Of a DNA stretch of 64,000 nt, positions 21,234-31,188 are shown in pieces (within the stretch, counting starts at the first letter, position 1; each line of letters begins with the position of its first letter). The translations under genes were made by a program, and so were the position numbers. This DNA comes from Podospora pseudocomata (lineage: Eukaryota > Ascomycota > Sordariomycetes > Sordariales > Podosporaceae), in NCBI RefSeq assembly GCF_035222375.1, contig NW_026946364.1, positions 372,001-436,000 on the forward strand, in the 5' to 3' direction. Under the pieces are notes generated by a model. That model was not told the origin of the DNA, did no database searches, and saw only the letters and a list, made by a program, of their open reading frames with translations.

Positions 21234-23533
21234 TCAAGGGAGCGTAAACTTATAAAGTTGCGTGCCCTGCCCTTTCTTCAACCTTCCATCTAGAAAAGCG
21301 GGGCAGTGGTCGAAATACTCCCCATGCATTAGACCGTGGACATATGCCTCGCCAACCAGCAAATACTCACCACTCCCATCATCTCGTGGACGTACAAGAA
21401 ATGGCATATCCGCGCCGCTGATAATCACCAGCATATCCCCTGGCATGGTGTGAGCGGGCCCATATCCCATCCATCCTCCCGGCGTGACAAACGCACGGCG
21501 TTGGTGAAAAACAATGTGAGATATCTGAACAGAAAACCGCTACATCCATTACGAAACGGCTGAGCTTGTCCACGTCGCCCTCACAATTTCCAAGAAGCTC
21601 ATGGGTTTTTATTCTGGTTTCTTTTGCCCTCCAGGAGTGCAGTAATAGCGATGCATCATCGGGATACAGAGTTTGTGGGTAGTAAACCAGTTCATGTCTC
21701 GCAAACTCATGTGCTGGACTGGTGCAGCTTCGGGATTCATGAGGTACAACGTCTCCTATCCTTGTCCTCCAAAGAGCCTTATTGGAAGGACAAGGTGAAT
21801 TGGTATTCCCAGGTGCCTGCCGGAAAGCTGATTAGCTCTGTCGTCCCATGCGTTCCTGGAGTGCTGCCATCTCGCGATGAGTAACAAATTCCCATGTCGG
21901 CACATGGTAGCCTGAGAAGCGGTTCCCTAGGCATTTTTGGGCTGTAATTGGGGTTTGAACAAGTGGCAATAGTTGAAGACTCCGTTTTGTGTTCGAAATT
22001 CGGTTTGATTGTCTGTTTTCCTGTCTTTTCCTGACTCTCATCAACACGTGTTGTTTGTGGCTGACAGCCAAAGCAGGTCCCACATGATTGAGCAACGCGA
22101 GAGAACACATTCGCGAACGCTTCAGAATCGGGTTGTCGGTTTCGGCCTGCTGGCTGGCTGTGAGCGGAAAGCATTGTCGGTTAGCTCCACTTCATCTACC
22201 GGAAAGGCCCATACACCCAGTCGTTGACCTTGGGCGAGTTGGAACTCATTTGAGAGACATCAAGAGGCACAGCATATTGCTGCCCGTCGGTAGGTTATGC
22301 CTACCAGCGGGAGCGGAGCTGATGGAGCACGAACGAGCCGCCGATCCAAACGTGGCAACCAACTTGGCCACGGTTGCTCATCATCCCATTCCCGCAAACC
22401 GGCACACCATGATAAAATATTGAGACTGCCGGATTGACCGAATGAATACTGAAAAAAGGTGGCGAAGACTGACTGAACATCTGCGCTGTAGTCTACTGGA
22501 ATATGAAATGTCGCTTCGCGGGGTCCAAGTTCTAGTAAGCCGTAGATATTGTCTCTTGGATTTGACACGAGCTGTGGATTCGTTATCAGGATAAGTTCTT
22601 CCAAATCCAGGTGTCCTTTTGTTCCTGCACTATATTCCGTAGCTGCAAGGGCCGCTCTAGCCAAAGGTTACCCATCGTTGTGTGAAAAAAGTCCAGTTTA
22701 AATCGTTGTTGGAACGCTGGATAATCGGTTTCAAAATAGCTAGACGTAAGGTGAGTCCGGAGCTGGTCGAATCCAATGCAGGAGCCGTCCCAACACATGC
22801 TCGAGTTGCCTATCATCATCAACGGGGGCTTACTAGGCAGGGTTAACTCGTGAAGGATCCACGTTCTCCGGAACCAGGACAAAAAGGATGTTGGACATGC
22901 CCATTATTACATCAAAGAGTGAACGTGAGGCCAAATGAATCTTCATCTGCTGTAATGAATCCGACATGTCTTTGTAATGTTGGGCAGCCGGGATAGCTAC
23001 ATCTCGAACGGCCAACTCCTGTCTCAAATCCATGACTTGGTCGGTAGATTGGTTCCCTGTCCCAAGCCAGACTAGGACAGCTGCATGAGAGTAGATTGTT
23101 GACATGAGTGACACCTGTGTATTCTTTTCGGCGATATTCCCCTGGTCGATGCAAATAGCGTCTACCCACAGCATGAGGGGCAATCCATTGCAGAATTTGG
23201 GATGAATTATCCGCAGTGCAGCGTGGAGGGTTGCTGAGATATTGACAACATGCCTGTTGAGCCTGAGTGACGGTAACTCTCCTCCTGTTTGATCCGTGCT
23301 CGAGGGATTCGCTTCTTGGTGCCAGGCGTACGACAGACAACGCGCTGAATTCCGGAGAACGGTCGAGACTTTGTGCAAACAACTCTCCAAATATACGCTC
23401 GTCGTCCGCTCCCGGGTGAAGCTTTAGCAATCTGATCTCTCGTTCTCGCGCGTCAAGTGGTACTGAGGAGTATAGTAGTGTTCGCAGTCGATCGCGCGGC
23501 TTGCTGCTCAGGGGTCGTGGTGCTGGACATCAT
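21234..23533 (-). pseudogene. Relic of a HET-domain (heterokaryon incompatibility) gene
   Basis: The minus strand carries recognisable pieces in the right order. An N-terminal EIRLLKLHPG leads to the HET core with LMLWVDAICIDQGNIAEKN and IYSHAAVLVWLG, then WFRRTWILHELTL, the SNPRDNIYGLLEL block, and the family C-terminus with MPGDMLVIISGADMPFLVRP and EYLLVGEAYVHGLMHGE. HET-domain proteins act in fungal self/non-self recognition and can trigger cell death. The pieces lie in different frames and the gene looks broken in about four places, so it is treated as a fossil. C-to-T type decay is not dominant. It is next to the intact CVNH-LysM gene but shows no functional link to it. Confidence 0.8.
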
Positions 23534-23734
23534 CAGTAGCGAGGTTTTTGTCAGTGCCGAGGATCTCACTACAAGACTGAAACATACTGCCACACGCGGG
23601 TTTTGCTTGTGCGCTTTTGGTGTTATTCTGACAGATTAAGGAAGGGCACAACTACCATGTCAAAAATCTGTATTAAAAGTGTCTACTGTTTCCTATCCAA
23701 TACCAGCTCAGACAGACGCCATCCCATCAACCCC

Positions 23735-24823
23735 CTACTTGAACTGTAGAGTACCGTTGGCGTTTCCTATCCGCTCATCCAGATTGAGGGAGCTGCTGAC
23801 CCAGCAGCCATCACCTCTGCGAAGCTCGGCAACCAGTCTCTTGCCGCAGTCCTCAAGGCGCACATTTCTCGCCGAAGAACCAAAGTTGCCGCCAGCCTGG
23901 CCGCCCTGGCTACCACCTCCAGGAAGCTTGATCACTTGACCGGGGTGGATCAAATCGGGATTCTGGAGGCAGTTGATCTTGGCCAGCTCTTGCCAGTTGG
24001 TACCGTGACGCTGGGCAATGTCGCGGAGGGTGTCGCCGGGCTGAACAGTCACGCTGCTGGGCTTGTTGCCGCAGCTGTTGATGTTGGCGCCACCAGAAGT
24101 CCAGCGGAAGTTGCCGTTGCTGTTCTCGATGATCTTGTTCAGGCTGATGCTGGTGGGCTGGTAGGAGCCATCAAGACGGCGGCACTCGCAGTGCAGCATG
24201 AACTCGCCGTGGGCGTCCAAGCGGATATCCTTGGCGGAACCGCTGAAGTTGCCGCCATGGCTAACACCGTGATCGCGAGGCTGGTTGCTGTGATGGTGTT
24301 GCTGCTGTTGCTGTGGCTGAGAAGCGCGTCTCCGGTCCTCCTCTTCTCTTCTGCGTCTGTCCTCCTCGTCCCTGCGCTTGCGGTCCTCGTCATCTCTCCT
24401 CCTTCTGTCTTCATCCTCCTTCCGTCTCTTCTCGTCCTCCTCTCTCTTCCTCTTCTCCTCCTCCTCGCGGCGGATCCTGTCCTCTTCCTCCTTCTTCTTC
24501 TTCTCCTTCTCTTCGTCCTTCTTGTCCTTCCAGTCCTCAACACCGTCCTGCAGCTTGTGACCGGCAACTGCACCAGCAACAGCGCCGAGGACGGTGCTCA
24601 GCTTGCTGTGGCCGGTCTTGCCGCCAATCTTGTTACCACCGAAACCACCGGCGATACCACCACCAACGGCGCCGAGGAAGCCACGCTCCTGTTGATCGCC
24701 ATGCTGTTGGTTGCTGCCTTGGTAGTGCTGTTGGGTCTGTTGGGCAGCAGCGGCGTAGTAAGAGGCAGCTTCGCCCTGGACATTGCTGCCCTGGTTGTTG
24801 TTGTTGTTGTTGTGGTAGCTCAT
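23735..24823 (-). CDS. CVNH-LysM lectin with glycine zipper and charged helix
   Basis: An intronless 362-residue protein without signal peptide. Order of parts: an Asn/Gln-rich start (1-45); a glycine-zipper segment at about 46-92 (FLGAVGGGIAGGFGGNKIGG, then VLGAVAGAVAGHKLQDGV); a long Lys/Arg/Glu/Asp single helix at about 98-170; a Gln/His linker; then a cyanovirin-N homology (CVNH) domain split in two. CVNH half one is about 192-248 (GNFSGSAKDIRLDAHGEFML, LHCECRRLDG, SISLNKIIENSNGNFRW). A LysM domain is inserted at about 255-300 (VTVQPGDTLRDIAQRHGTNW, NPDLIHPGQVIKLP). CVNH half two is about 311-362 (NVRLEDCGKRLVAELRR, SSLNLDERIGNANGTLQF). This is the type III CVNH-LysM architecture known from Neurospora and Magnaporthe; CVNH binds oligomannose and LysM binds GlcNAc polymers. 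Without a signal peptide it should be cytosolic or leave by another route. Confidence 0.92.
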   Translation of the reverse strand: MSYHNNNNNNQGSNVQGEAASYYAAAAQQTQQHYQGSNQQHGDQQERGFLGAVGGGIAGGFGGNKIGGKTGHSKLSTVLGAVAGAVAGHKLQDGVEDWKDKKDEEKEKKKKEEEDRIRREEEEKRKREEDEKRRKEDEDRRRRDDEDRKRRDEEDRRRREEEDRRRASQPQQQQQHHHSNQPRDHGVSHGGNFSGSAKDIRLDAHGEFMLHCECRRLDGSYQPTSISLNKIIENSNGNFRWTSGGANINSCGNKPSSVTVQPGDTLRDIAQRHGTNWQELAKINCLQNPDLIHPGQVIKLPGGGSQGGQAGGNFGSSARNVRLEDCGKRLVAELRRGDGCWVSSSLNLDERIGNANGTLQFK

Positions 24824-27144
24824 GGTGAAGGTTTCTGGTGTGTCTGATGGGGCGGTCTGTGTGTAGTTGATGTCTTCAGAGGGGGAAATAGGGCAAAGGC
24901 CGCAAGGTGATGAGGTTTTGTGTGGGTGTTTGTGTGAGGATATCGAGGCAAGGTCGGTCCAAGACTACAGCTTATATAGACCAACAGTTCGCAATGGGGT
25001 CATCTTGAGCGGTCGTCGGACTTTGAGGACCCTTGTGGTCCAGACCTCACCGCACTGCCGCAAGCACTGGCCACTTGCCGCCGCTCGAGTCGGACGAAAC
25101 AGTCGCGGTCCCACTCCGGGGCCCACTTGGGTTCAGCTTCGCCTGGCTTTCGTCGATCCAAGTCGCCAGACCGCCGAGATCGTGGACACGCGCCACGCGT
25201 ATCAAAGGCTTAGCCAAACCTTGGCTGCCGTGTTAGCCGTTCCGCCCGACGGTTACCTCCGTCCGAGTGGCGATCGGGGCCCAGGATCGTCCCCGGACGA
25301 TGCGGAGCGGCGGGGTCCAACTGTGGAGTTGGGCTGCCGTCGTACGATCCCTTTCAGCTTGGTGCCTCAACACCAAGCATTTGGGTCCTGCGTGAGCATT
25401 GCTGTCGTGTTTCCGTGAGAGGCCTTCGGTTTCTCCGAGTGACTCTGGATGAACCTAAGGTTTAAGTTATTGACAGGTTGTAGAACATCCAGACTGTCAT
25501 TTCCAGGGAAATCCAATGCAGATTTCGGAAGACATACTGCCAAAAACTGAGGAAGATTTCTCTCCCCATCTTCTACATTCACACCCCTCAGTCTTCCAAT
25601 GAACCTGAAGCACGTAAGCGCTGACAGAAAACAAAAATCGAAAGTAAAACGGGCGGTAAAAAATATAAGTACTTCGGTACATCGAGCTCGAATTTTCAGG
25701 CTCTCAGGCGGAATGATCATGAAGTATAACTTTCTGCATATCTGGACATTTACTACCCCCATTTCTGAGGCCGAAATTATAATTATTCGTGTGCCATCGT
25801 AAGGAATGCGTTTTACTAAGGATTCGGATGAACGACTGGATTACGCTTGGATATCGGTGCGCGCTTGTGCTGGCCTAGCCACAAATCTCGGGTCTTGGAT
25901 CTTTGATATCGGGGCGATATGCTATAATCCTGTACGATCTGGACGGCTTTTGGGATACCGGCGGTAAAGGGCTGAGAACCTGAGGTGTAAGAGAAAGAAA
26001 TGATGGAGCATATTCTAGATGCTAAGTTTCCCATAGTGTAATGATAAGTGAAGGTACCGACCAGTCCCTTCTTAAGTACGTATTGTTCTTTGTCCTTCCG
26101 ACACGACCCTGGTGCGGTGCCCTCCACAGCTCTGACTTTACTTGGATTAATCCTCCGCATGGTGTCTGGATCCTTTGCACATATACCCTCAAGCCAGACG
26201 CTCCGATAAAACCGCAGATCATTCAGGCGTAACTTTATCAACTTAACATTCTGTCCGGAAACGTTTAGGATGCTGACTTACATTATGTAGCCAGTCGGCA
26301 AACATTTTGTGTCGCGAGACTCCTGATGCTAGCATTGTAACGATCTCAAGGCAGTATATTGCAACTAGCTAGGCCACTCTACGAGTACACTGAACTTGAA
26401 GAAGAAAAGGAAAAGAAAGAGAAAGTTTGACAACATGAGCCTCTGACATGGCTGGGCGTGTTGGCCAGTGCGCGGTGTTAGAAGGTTCTGGAGTGGTAGT
26501 CTGTGCGTTCTGGGAATAGCTTCATCAGGGCCGAGGGTCGTCGAGGTCCATGCAAGGACTCAGCCCGTCACAAGTACCTATGCAATACCATGCGGTTTCC
26601 CTTATTATATGCATTATCTACGTATTAGTCACAGCTTGCATCACTTGTTGGTGGCTTGATTTGGTGTCAAGGGTCTGTCGACGGGTGTAGTGCTTTCTTG
26701 TGGATTGGCTGCGGAGGGCGGTTGGCTGGTTACAAACGGGTTGCGGGAGTTGAGTGCCGTGTACTTAATGTGCCATGGTAATCTGTTGGAATATCTTCTG
26801 TTTGACATGATAGAAGCCGTGGATGTATGATACAAGCGTGTGGAATGGTCAGCATGAAGAAAACGCTTCAGAGTTGATAGTTAAAAACCTGTGAAGTCTG
26901 GTGGTACCCAAAGCCTCCCGGAATTGAGGAAAGCACGAACTATATGTAGTTATGTTTCTCATGATTGCTCGAAAAGAAGAACAGACCCTTGATGCTGTTT
27001 TACACTCCACTTCACAAGGTAGCAAAGAAGCATCAGATCTTTAGTTCTAAAGTTCTTGTTGATAACTCATGGATTGTTTGTTCGTTAGGTGTTTTGACTC
27101 ATCAATTACAGTAGCAAAAGTGGCCTTGTTTCACCCTCCTCAAT
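24824..27144. other. Intergenic region, about 2.3 kb
   Basis: No gene is supported. The first 200 bases are the likely promoter of the CVNH-LysM gene. The minus-strand frame 25816-26241 and the small minus-strand frame 26641-26835 (from ATG about 26808, MSNRRYSNRLPWHIKYTALN) lack domains; the latter could be a short gene but nothing supports it strongly. Sequence from 25,430 to 27,060 is comparatively AT-rich. Confidence 0.4.
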
Positions 27145-28209
27145 CTACTGACCTGAACCTCCTGGAACAACTGGATCCTTTTGTCGTTTGTCCACACCAA
27201 GCCAAAGCAAGTCAGGCCGACTATAGTGCCCAACAATATCCAAGAAACCCCGAGTTGTGACGCACTTTGTCAAGTCCAAATCAGCATACACAATCCCTTC
27301 AGCCGTATCAGCTCCATCATCAATTGGCTCCGTCAACCGTCTGCCGTCAGGCCCAATGACACAACTATGTCCACCACCAGGCTCCGAACAAACAATCCCC
27401 TGCTGGGTCCGAAGCAGGTTAATGCTCTCTTGATTGCAGACGGCGGTGCTGTGTAATACATAGGCGGTACTCTCAATGGCATACGTCTGGGATAGATTCT
27501 GGACACCCTCGGCTGTCATGCTCCATAAGCCAGGATATCCAACACCTGGCATCGGGATTACAGGCGGCCACATAGCAACATGGATAGTTTCGCCCTGAGA
27601 GATGGTGTGGTACTTGAGTAGTGGTTGCGTGTGCTCCCAGCAAGCGAGACATCCAACCTTGACCTTGCCATGGTCAGGGCCAAAGTCAATCTCCGCGACA
27701 TTGCTAAGGTCATTGCCAGATCCATCGCCAAAGATGGTACGCTCCATGTGAGTTGGCTTGATCTTTCGCCGGTGCACGAGGACGTGTCCCTGAGGGGAGA
27801 TGATGGCTTGAGAGATGTAGACGCTGTTGGTTGGGCTTCGTTCGGCAAAGCCAATTACCACGGCGATGGAATGTTCCTTGGCGGTTGCTTTGATGAGGTC
27901 CATAGCTTGTGATTCGACTGGAAGGGCATTGTAGATGTATCGTGTGTGTAGTTCAGCATCGACTGGTCGTGCCCTAGTTTGAGTTGAAATGACATTATTT
28001 GTTAGAAGTAGTCTCAGAAAGTTGAAGAGCAAGAGAGCTTACCAAATCCACGCAGGGTAGCCGGGAGCCCAACACTCCGGAAAGGCGACAAGTTTAGCGC
28101 CACCGGTTGCAGCCTCAGCAATAAGACGACATGATTTCTGAATCGTGGCAGTGAGGTCGAGGTAGATGGGCTCCGCCTGGATGACCGCGACTCGAAGTGA
28201 TGTGGCCAT
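27145..28209 (-). CDS. Nitrilase (C-N hydrolase family, aliphatic/arylaceto-type)
   Basis: Exon 1 is 28043-28209 and exon 2 is 27145-27973, with a 69-base intron (donor GTAAGC, acceptor CTAG) that splits Trp56; the product has 331 residues. The catalytic triad is visible: Glu45 in [16 protein letters not shown], the lysine of [19 protein letters not shown] at about 126-128, and Cys167 in VGCLACWEH. This nitrilase-branch signature ([11 protein letters not shown] and GCLACWEH) indicates nitrile hydrolysis to acid plus ammonia rather than amidase activity. The protein lacks a signal peptide, so it is cytosolic; members of the family form spiral oligomers. It is divergent from the aldoxime dehydratase gene 572 bases away, which would supply its nitrile. 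The substrate could be phenylacetonitrile-like or aliphatic; sequence alone does not decide. The enzyme looks intact. Confidence 0.93.
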
Positions 28210-28781
28210 GTTGAAGAGTACCTAGTAGATAGTGGCTGACAAGATCTCTCACCACCAGGAATTCCAGAGCTTGAAAAATCAAGCAAAAAGGCACAGCCAA
28301 ATGGTAAAATAGTGGTCGACGATGGCATCAAAAGGAGGTAGCGTATGTAACTATGTAATGGTTGTTTTTGTTATGTCCTGGTCATCTGCCAGCAAGCACC
28401 ACAGACAATCACGGCTTCTACTCCCTCCAATGAGCTGCCTTCCAGTGAAGCTCGGGTGGTACCAACCGCCGAAGAACCCCGCTCGAGAGCTTGGCGAGCT
28501 GCAAAATGAAGCGGCCCCGAAGCTCATATTGGGAGCTTCGAAAGCTTTCGTGCGTTCTCATTCGTACACGGACACATCGGATAAGGCATCTAGGTCGAAA
28601 TTGAAATTCGGTCACCGCATTGAAGAGCGGGGTTATTATACCCAAGACCCTACGAATATTAGCCCCCGAGCAGAGTCGGTTATTATATCCCATTTTACTC
28701 TCATCAAGATCTTGTGCATGCCAGCAGGTGTTATGATCTCTTGTCATCCACGAAGAGGACCTGCTACGCAATCCGCCTGCC
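28210..28781. promoter_or_regulatory. Shared divergent promoter of nitrilase and aldoxime dehydratase genes
   Basis: The 572 bases between the two start codons contain no coding signal. A short palindromic patch (AGCTTCGAAAGCTTTCG near 28,533-28,550) lies near the middle. Divergent pairs with such short gaps are commonly co-regulated; this is inferred from layout, not shown by a known operator. Confidence 0.6.
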
Positions 28782-29864
28782 ATGCTTGAATCTTCGATAC
28801 CCGGGCACCTCCGGTGCACTCGCACACAAGCAGCACGATTGCCAAATCCCGACTTTCAGCCCCCTTATCCCTCATATAGCGTGCGATTTCCCAAAGACAC
28901 TTCACAATTGGTTGTGGCCATTATCGGTGCACAGTACAAGACAGTGGCAGACGCCGATGGGGCAGCCACATCAACACTGTCTTCATTCTTAACATCCTCA
29001 ACCCACGCCCCATCATTCTTCGAATGGGCCTCTGTGACCGACAACAGAGATCACTACAACATTTCAGCCCTTGCCTATTGGCCAAGCAAAACCGCCTATG
29101 AAACCTGGACCGAGAAGTCAGGATTTCAAGCATGGTGGCAGGCCCTCAAACCAGAAGAGTGTCAGCACGGCTGGTTCCTTGAGATCTTCTTCCCAACAGT
29201 TCACCGTCTCGAGACGCTTTTTAATACCAAAGATACCCCCGAGGGCTACGCACACATGAAAGTCGCCATGAGTAATGAGATACAGGAGCACGCTTACTGG
29301 GGCAGCATGCGTGACCGCCTTCCTGTCTCTCAGACCGACGCTCTTGTAGGCACGCCAGCCACATCCCAGGACTTCAATACCGTCCAACTGGCTGGAACGA
29401 GCCCTCGTCGAATCAAAGTTGCGGGTAAGAAGAACCTCGCCGTCATCCGCTCCGGACAGGACTGGCTTGACACGACCCCGGTAGAGCGAGAACTGTACCT
29501 CGAAACCATGCATCCAGTGCTCATTGAAGGGATGAACTTTCTTCGAGACCATGGGGATGAGGTTGGTTGCTATAGTTGTCGTTTCATGGAGGTCATCAAC
29601 CCTGAGACCAAAGCGGCTGACAGAGATCGGACTTTTGGGCTGGCATACTTTGACAACCTTGCCTCTCTGGAACATTGGTGCAAAGAGCACCCAACCCACC
29701 TGGCGATCTTTGGCGGTTTCCATCAGTATGCGAAGAAGTTGGGGCACAACGTAACCCTCCGCGTGTTTCATGAAGTTCTGGTTCTCGAGCCTGAACAGCA
29801 GTTCTTTGAGTATATCGCCTGTCATGACGGGACTGGAATGTCGGGGACGGTGTCACGTTCTTGA
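28782..29864 (+). CDS. Haem-containing aldoxime dehydratase (phenylacetaldoxime dehydratase type)
   Basis: An intronless 360-residue protein of the aldoxime dehydratase family (usual length about 350-365), which removes water from aldoximes to give nitriles using ferrous haem b. Family landmarks: VVAIIGAQYK near 44-53; HYNISALAYWPSKTAYETW near 91-109; HGWFLEIFFPTVHRLETLF near 129-147; EHAYWGSMRDRLP near 169-181, with an arginine at the expected active-site region; GCYSCRFME near 262-270, with Ser265 as candidate substrate-positioning serine; THLAIF near 305-310, with a candidate haem-ligand histidine; and FHEVLVLEP near 329-337, with His330 as candidate distal catalytic histidine. Residue roles are assigned by analogy with bacterial Oxd enzymes. 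The last three codons and the stop lie in an adjoining LTR, so the native C-terminus may have been trimmed. It probably works with the divergent nitrilase. Confidence 0.93.
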   Translation: MLESSIPGHLRCTRTQAARLPNPDFQPPYPSYSVRFPKDTSQLVVAIIGAQYKTVADADGAATSTLSSFLTSSTHAPSFFEWASVTDNRDHYNISALAYWPSKTAYETWTEKSGFQAWWQALKPEECQHGWFLEIFFPTVHRLETLFNTKDTPEGYAHMKVAMSNEIQEHAYWGSMRDRLPVSQTDALVGTPATSQDFNTVQLAGTSPRRIKVAGKKNLAVIRSGQDWLDTTPVERELYLETMHPVLIEGMNFLRDHGDEVGCYSCRFMEVINPETKAADRDRTFGLAYFDNLASLEHWCKEHPTHLAIFGGFHQYAKKLGHNVTLRVFHEVLVLEPEQQFFEYIACHDGTGMSGTVSRS

Positions 29865-30221
29865 ATACGGACTCCCAACAGCATCGGCCAATCAGAAAGG
29901 AGAAGCGGATGACCAATCAGGAGAACAGGAAGCGGACCAATCAGGAGAGGATCATTGGATCATTGTGATGATCCAACGATCCGGCTCTAGGGATCATTAA
30001 GGGAAGACAATGATCCAGGAAAATAATGGTCTATATATACGGAGGAACTAGATAGCTCGTAGATAGTTCCGCAGTATGCAATACGAGTTACATTCGTTAG
30101 GATTAGACTTTGTGATTGAGATAAGCTATTGTTATGCACTATTTAGCTGTACCGAACCATTGTTTAGAAGTACCTTTAACTGAGTATCCCTTTTAGAGGT
30201 TCTGGATCGGGGTTCGTCACA
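29851..30221 (+). mobile_element. Solo LTR (retrotransposon fossil), copy 1
   Basis: A 371-base element with ends TGTCAC and GTCACA, a TATATATA box near 30,033, CCAAT motifs near its start, and blocks shared with a reverse-oriented relative at 52.6-53.0 kb (for example TTCCGCAGTATGCAAT and TGTACCGAACCA). No internal retrotransposon domain flanks it, so it is a solo LTR. Clear target duplications are not visible. The two copies differ at roughly a quarter of aligned positions by eye, so the insertion is old. The superfamily (Ty1/copia or Ty3) cannot be decided from the LTR. Confidence 0.75.
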
Positions 30222-31188
30222 ACCCATTGTCACGGCGGTTGTACCGTGACCGTTGTTGATCCACTGATGGAGCTTGGCTCATGCAGAGCACGGGCTAATG
30301 CGACTTGAAAGACCTCTCATCTCGCTGCCGCGAGACCTTTTTGTAGCTTTTTGAGCTACGTCTTGACAATAGTGTTACGGGAGAGGTAGATGGTCGAGGC
30401 AAGCTACGATAAGTCTGATCACTTTGATTAAATAGTAAGCTGAAGAGGGAAAAAAGGAAAGCAAACAAAGTCTGGCTGCAAGCAGGGCTCTAGACATGGC
30501 CAAGCTTGGACCTGTTAAAGCACCCACGTGACTCTCACGTGGCCTGCGCTGCAGACCCACATGTCATGAGCCAGGGCCGCGACAGGTATGTAAATATGAA
30601 ACGGACTATAGTTAAGACAAGTAGTATGTTGGTTTATATGACGATTCAACTAGGCCTTTACCTTGATTTGCAAATTTGGTTTTCGAACTTAACCTGGTTA
30701 ATTTGGACCTTTCGAAATCAAACACATGTTTTCCAAGCTGAAATTGACAGGGGGTAGGAAGGAAGAGGCAGTGCTGCTCCTAACTAAACACCCCACCCAA
30801 GTCCACAAGCGGCAATACATTTCCCTTGACCAGGAAGAACACGTGCATCTGAATCAGCCACCATCCGGCACCCAGGTGGTACTGGGCAGAAGGATGCGTG
30901 TAATTTCTTCTTTTGGTGCTTTACTGATAGGAATGAAGATGGGAGAGGTCGCCTGTAAGGGCGACAACCCTCTCCAGCTACAAGAAATCAGGGGATGGAG
31001 ATGTTCAAGGTGACCGTTTTCTATCGAGCAAGGTCACTGTGAGCCCAAATAAGCAGATGAAAAAAAAGGCGGTAATAGGTAATCTACAGAAAAGAGCAAA
31101 ATTTATAGAGTACCTATGCGCGAAAGCAGAAACTACCTAAGCAAACCAAGCCCTATGACCAATACATGCTTGGGTTTGGGTTACTAAC
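30222..31188. other. Intergenic region with small hairpins
   Basis: No gene is supported. Just after the LTR are a 7-bp inverted repeat (GTCACGG/CCGTGAC, 30,229-30,251) and GTAGCT/AGCTAC near 30,343-30,360. Frames at 30506-31013 show no domain. Confidence 0.4.

Noticed and set aside
23936-24847. 303-codon open frame on the plus strand with many hydrophobic runs
   Set aside because: It mirrors the charged helix of the CVNH-LysM gene; complement of Glu/Lys/Arg codons yields Leu/Ser/Phe runs that imitate membrane segments.
26020-26100. tRNA-like phrase CCATAGTGTAATGATAAGTG
   Set aside because: It resembles a tRNA A-box/D-arm on one strand, but no matching acceptor stem, anticodon arm or T-loop follows at the right distance.
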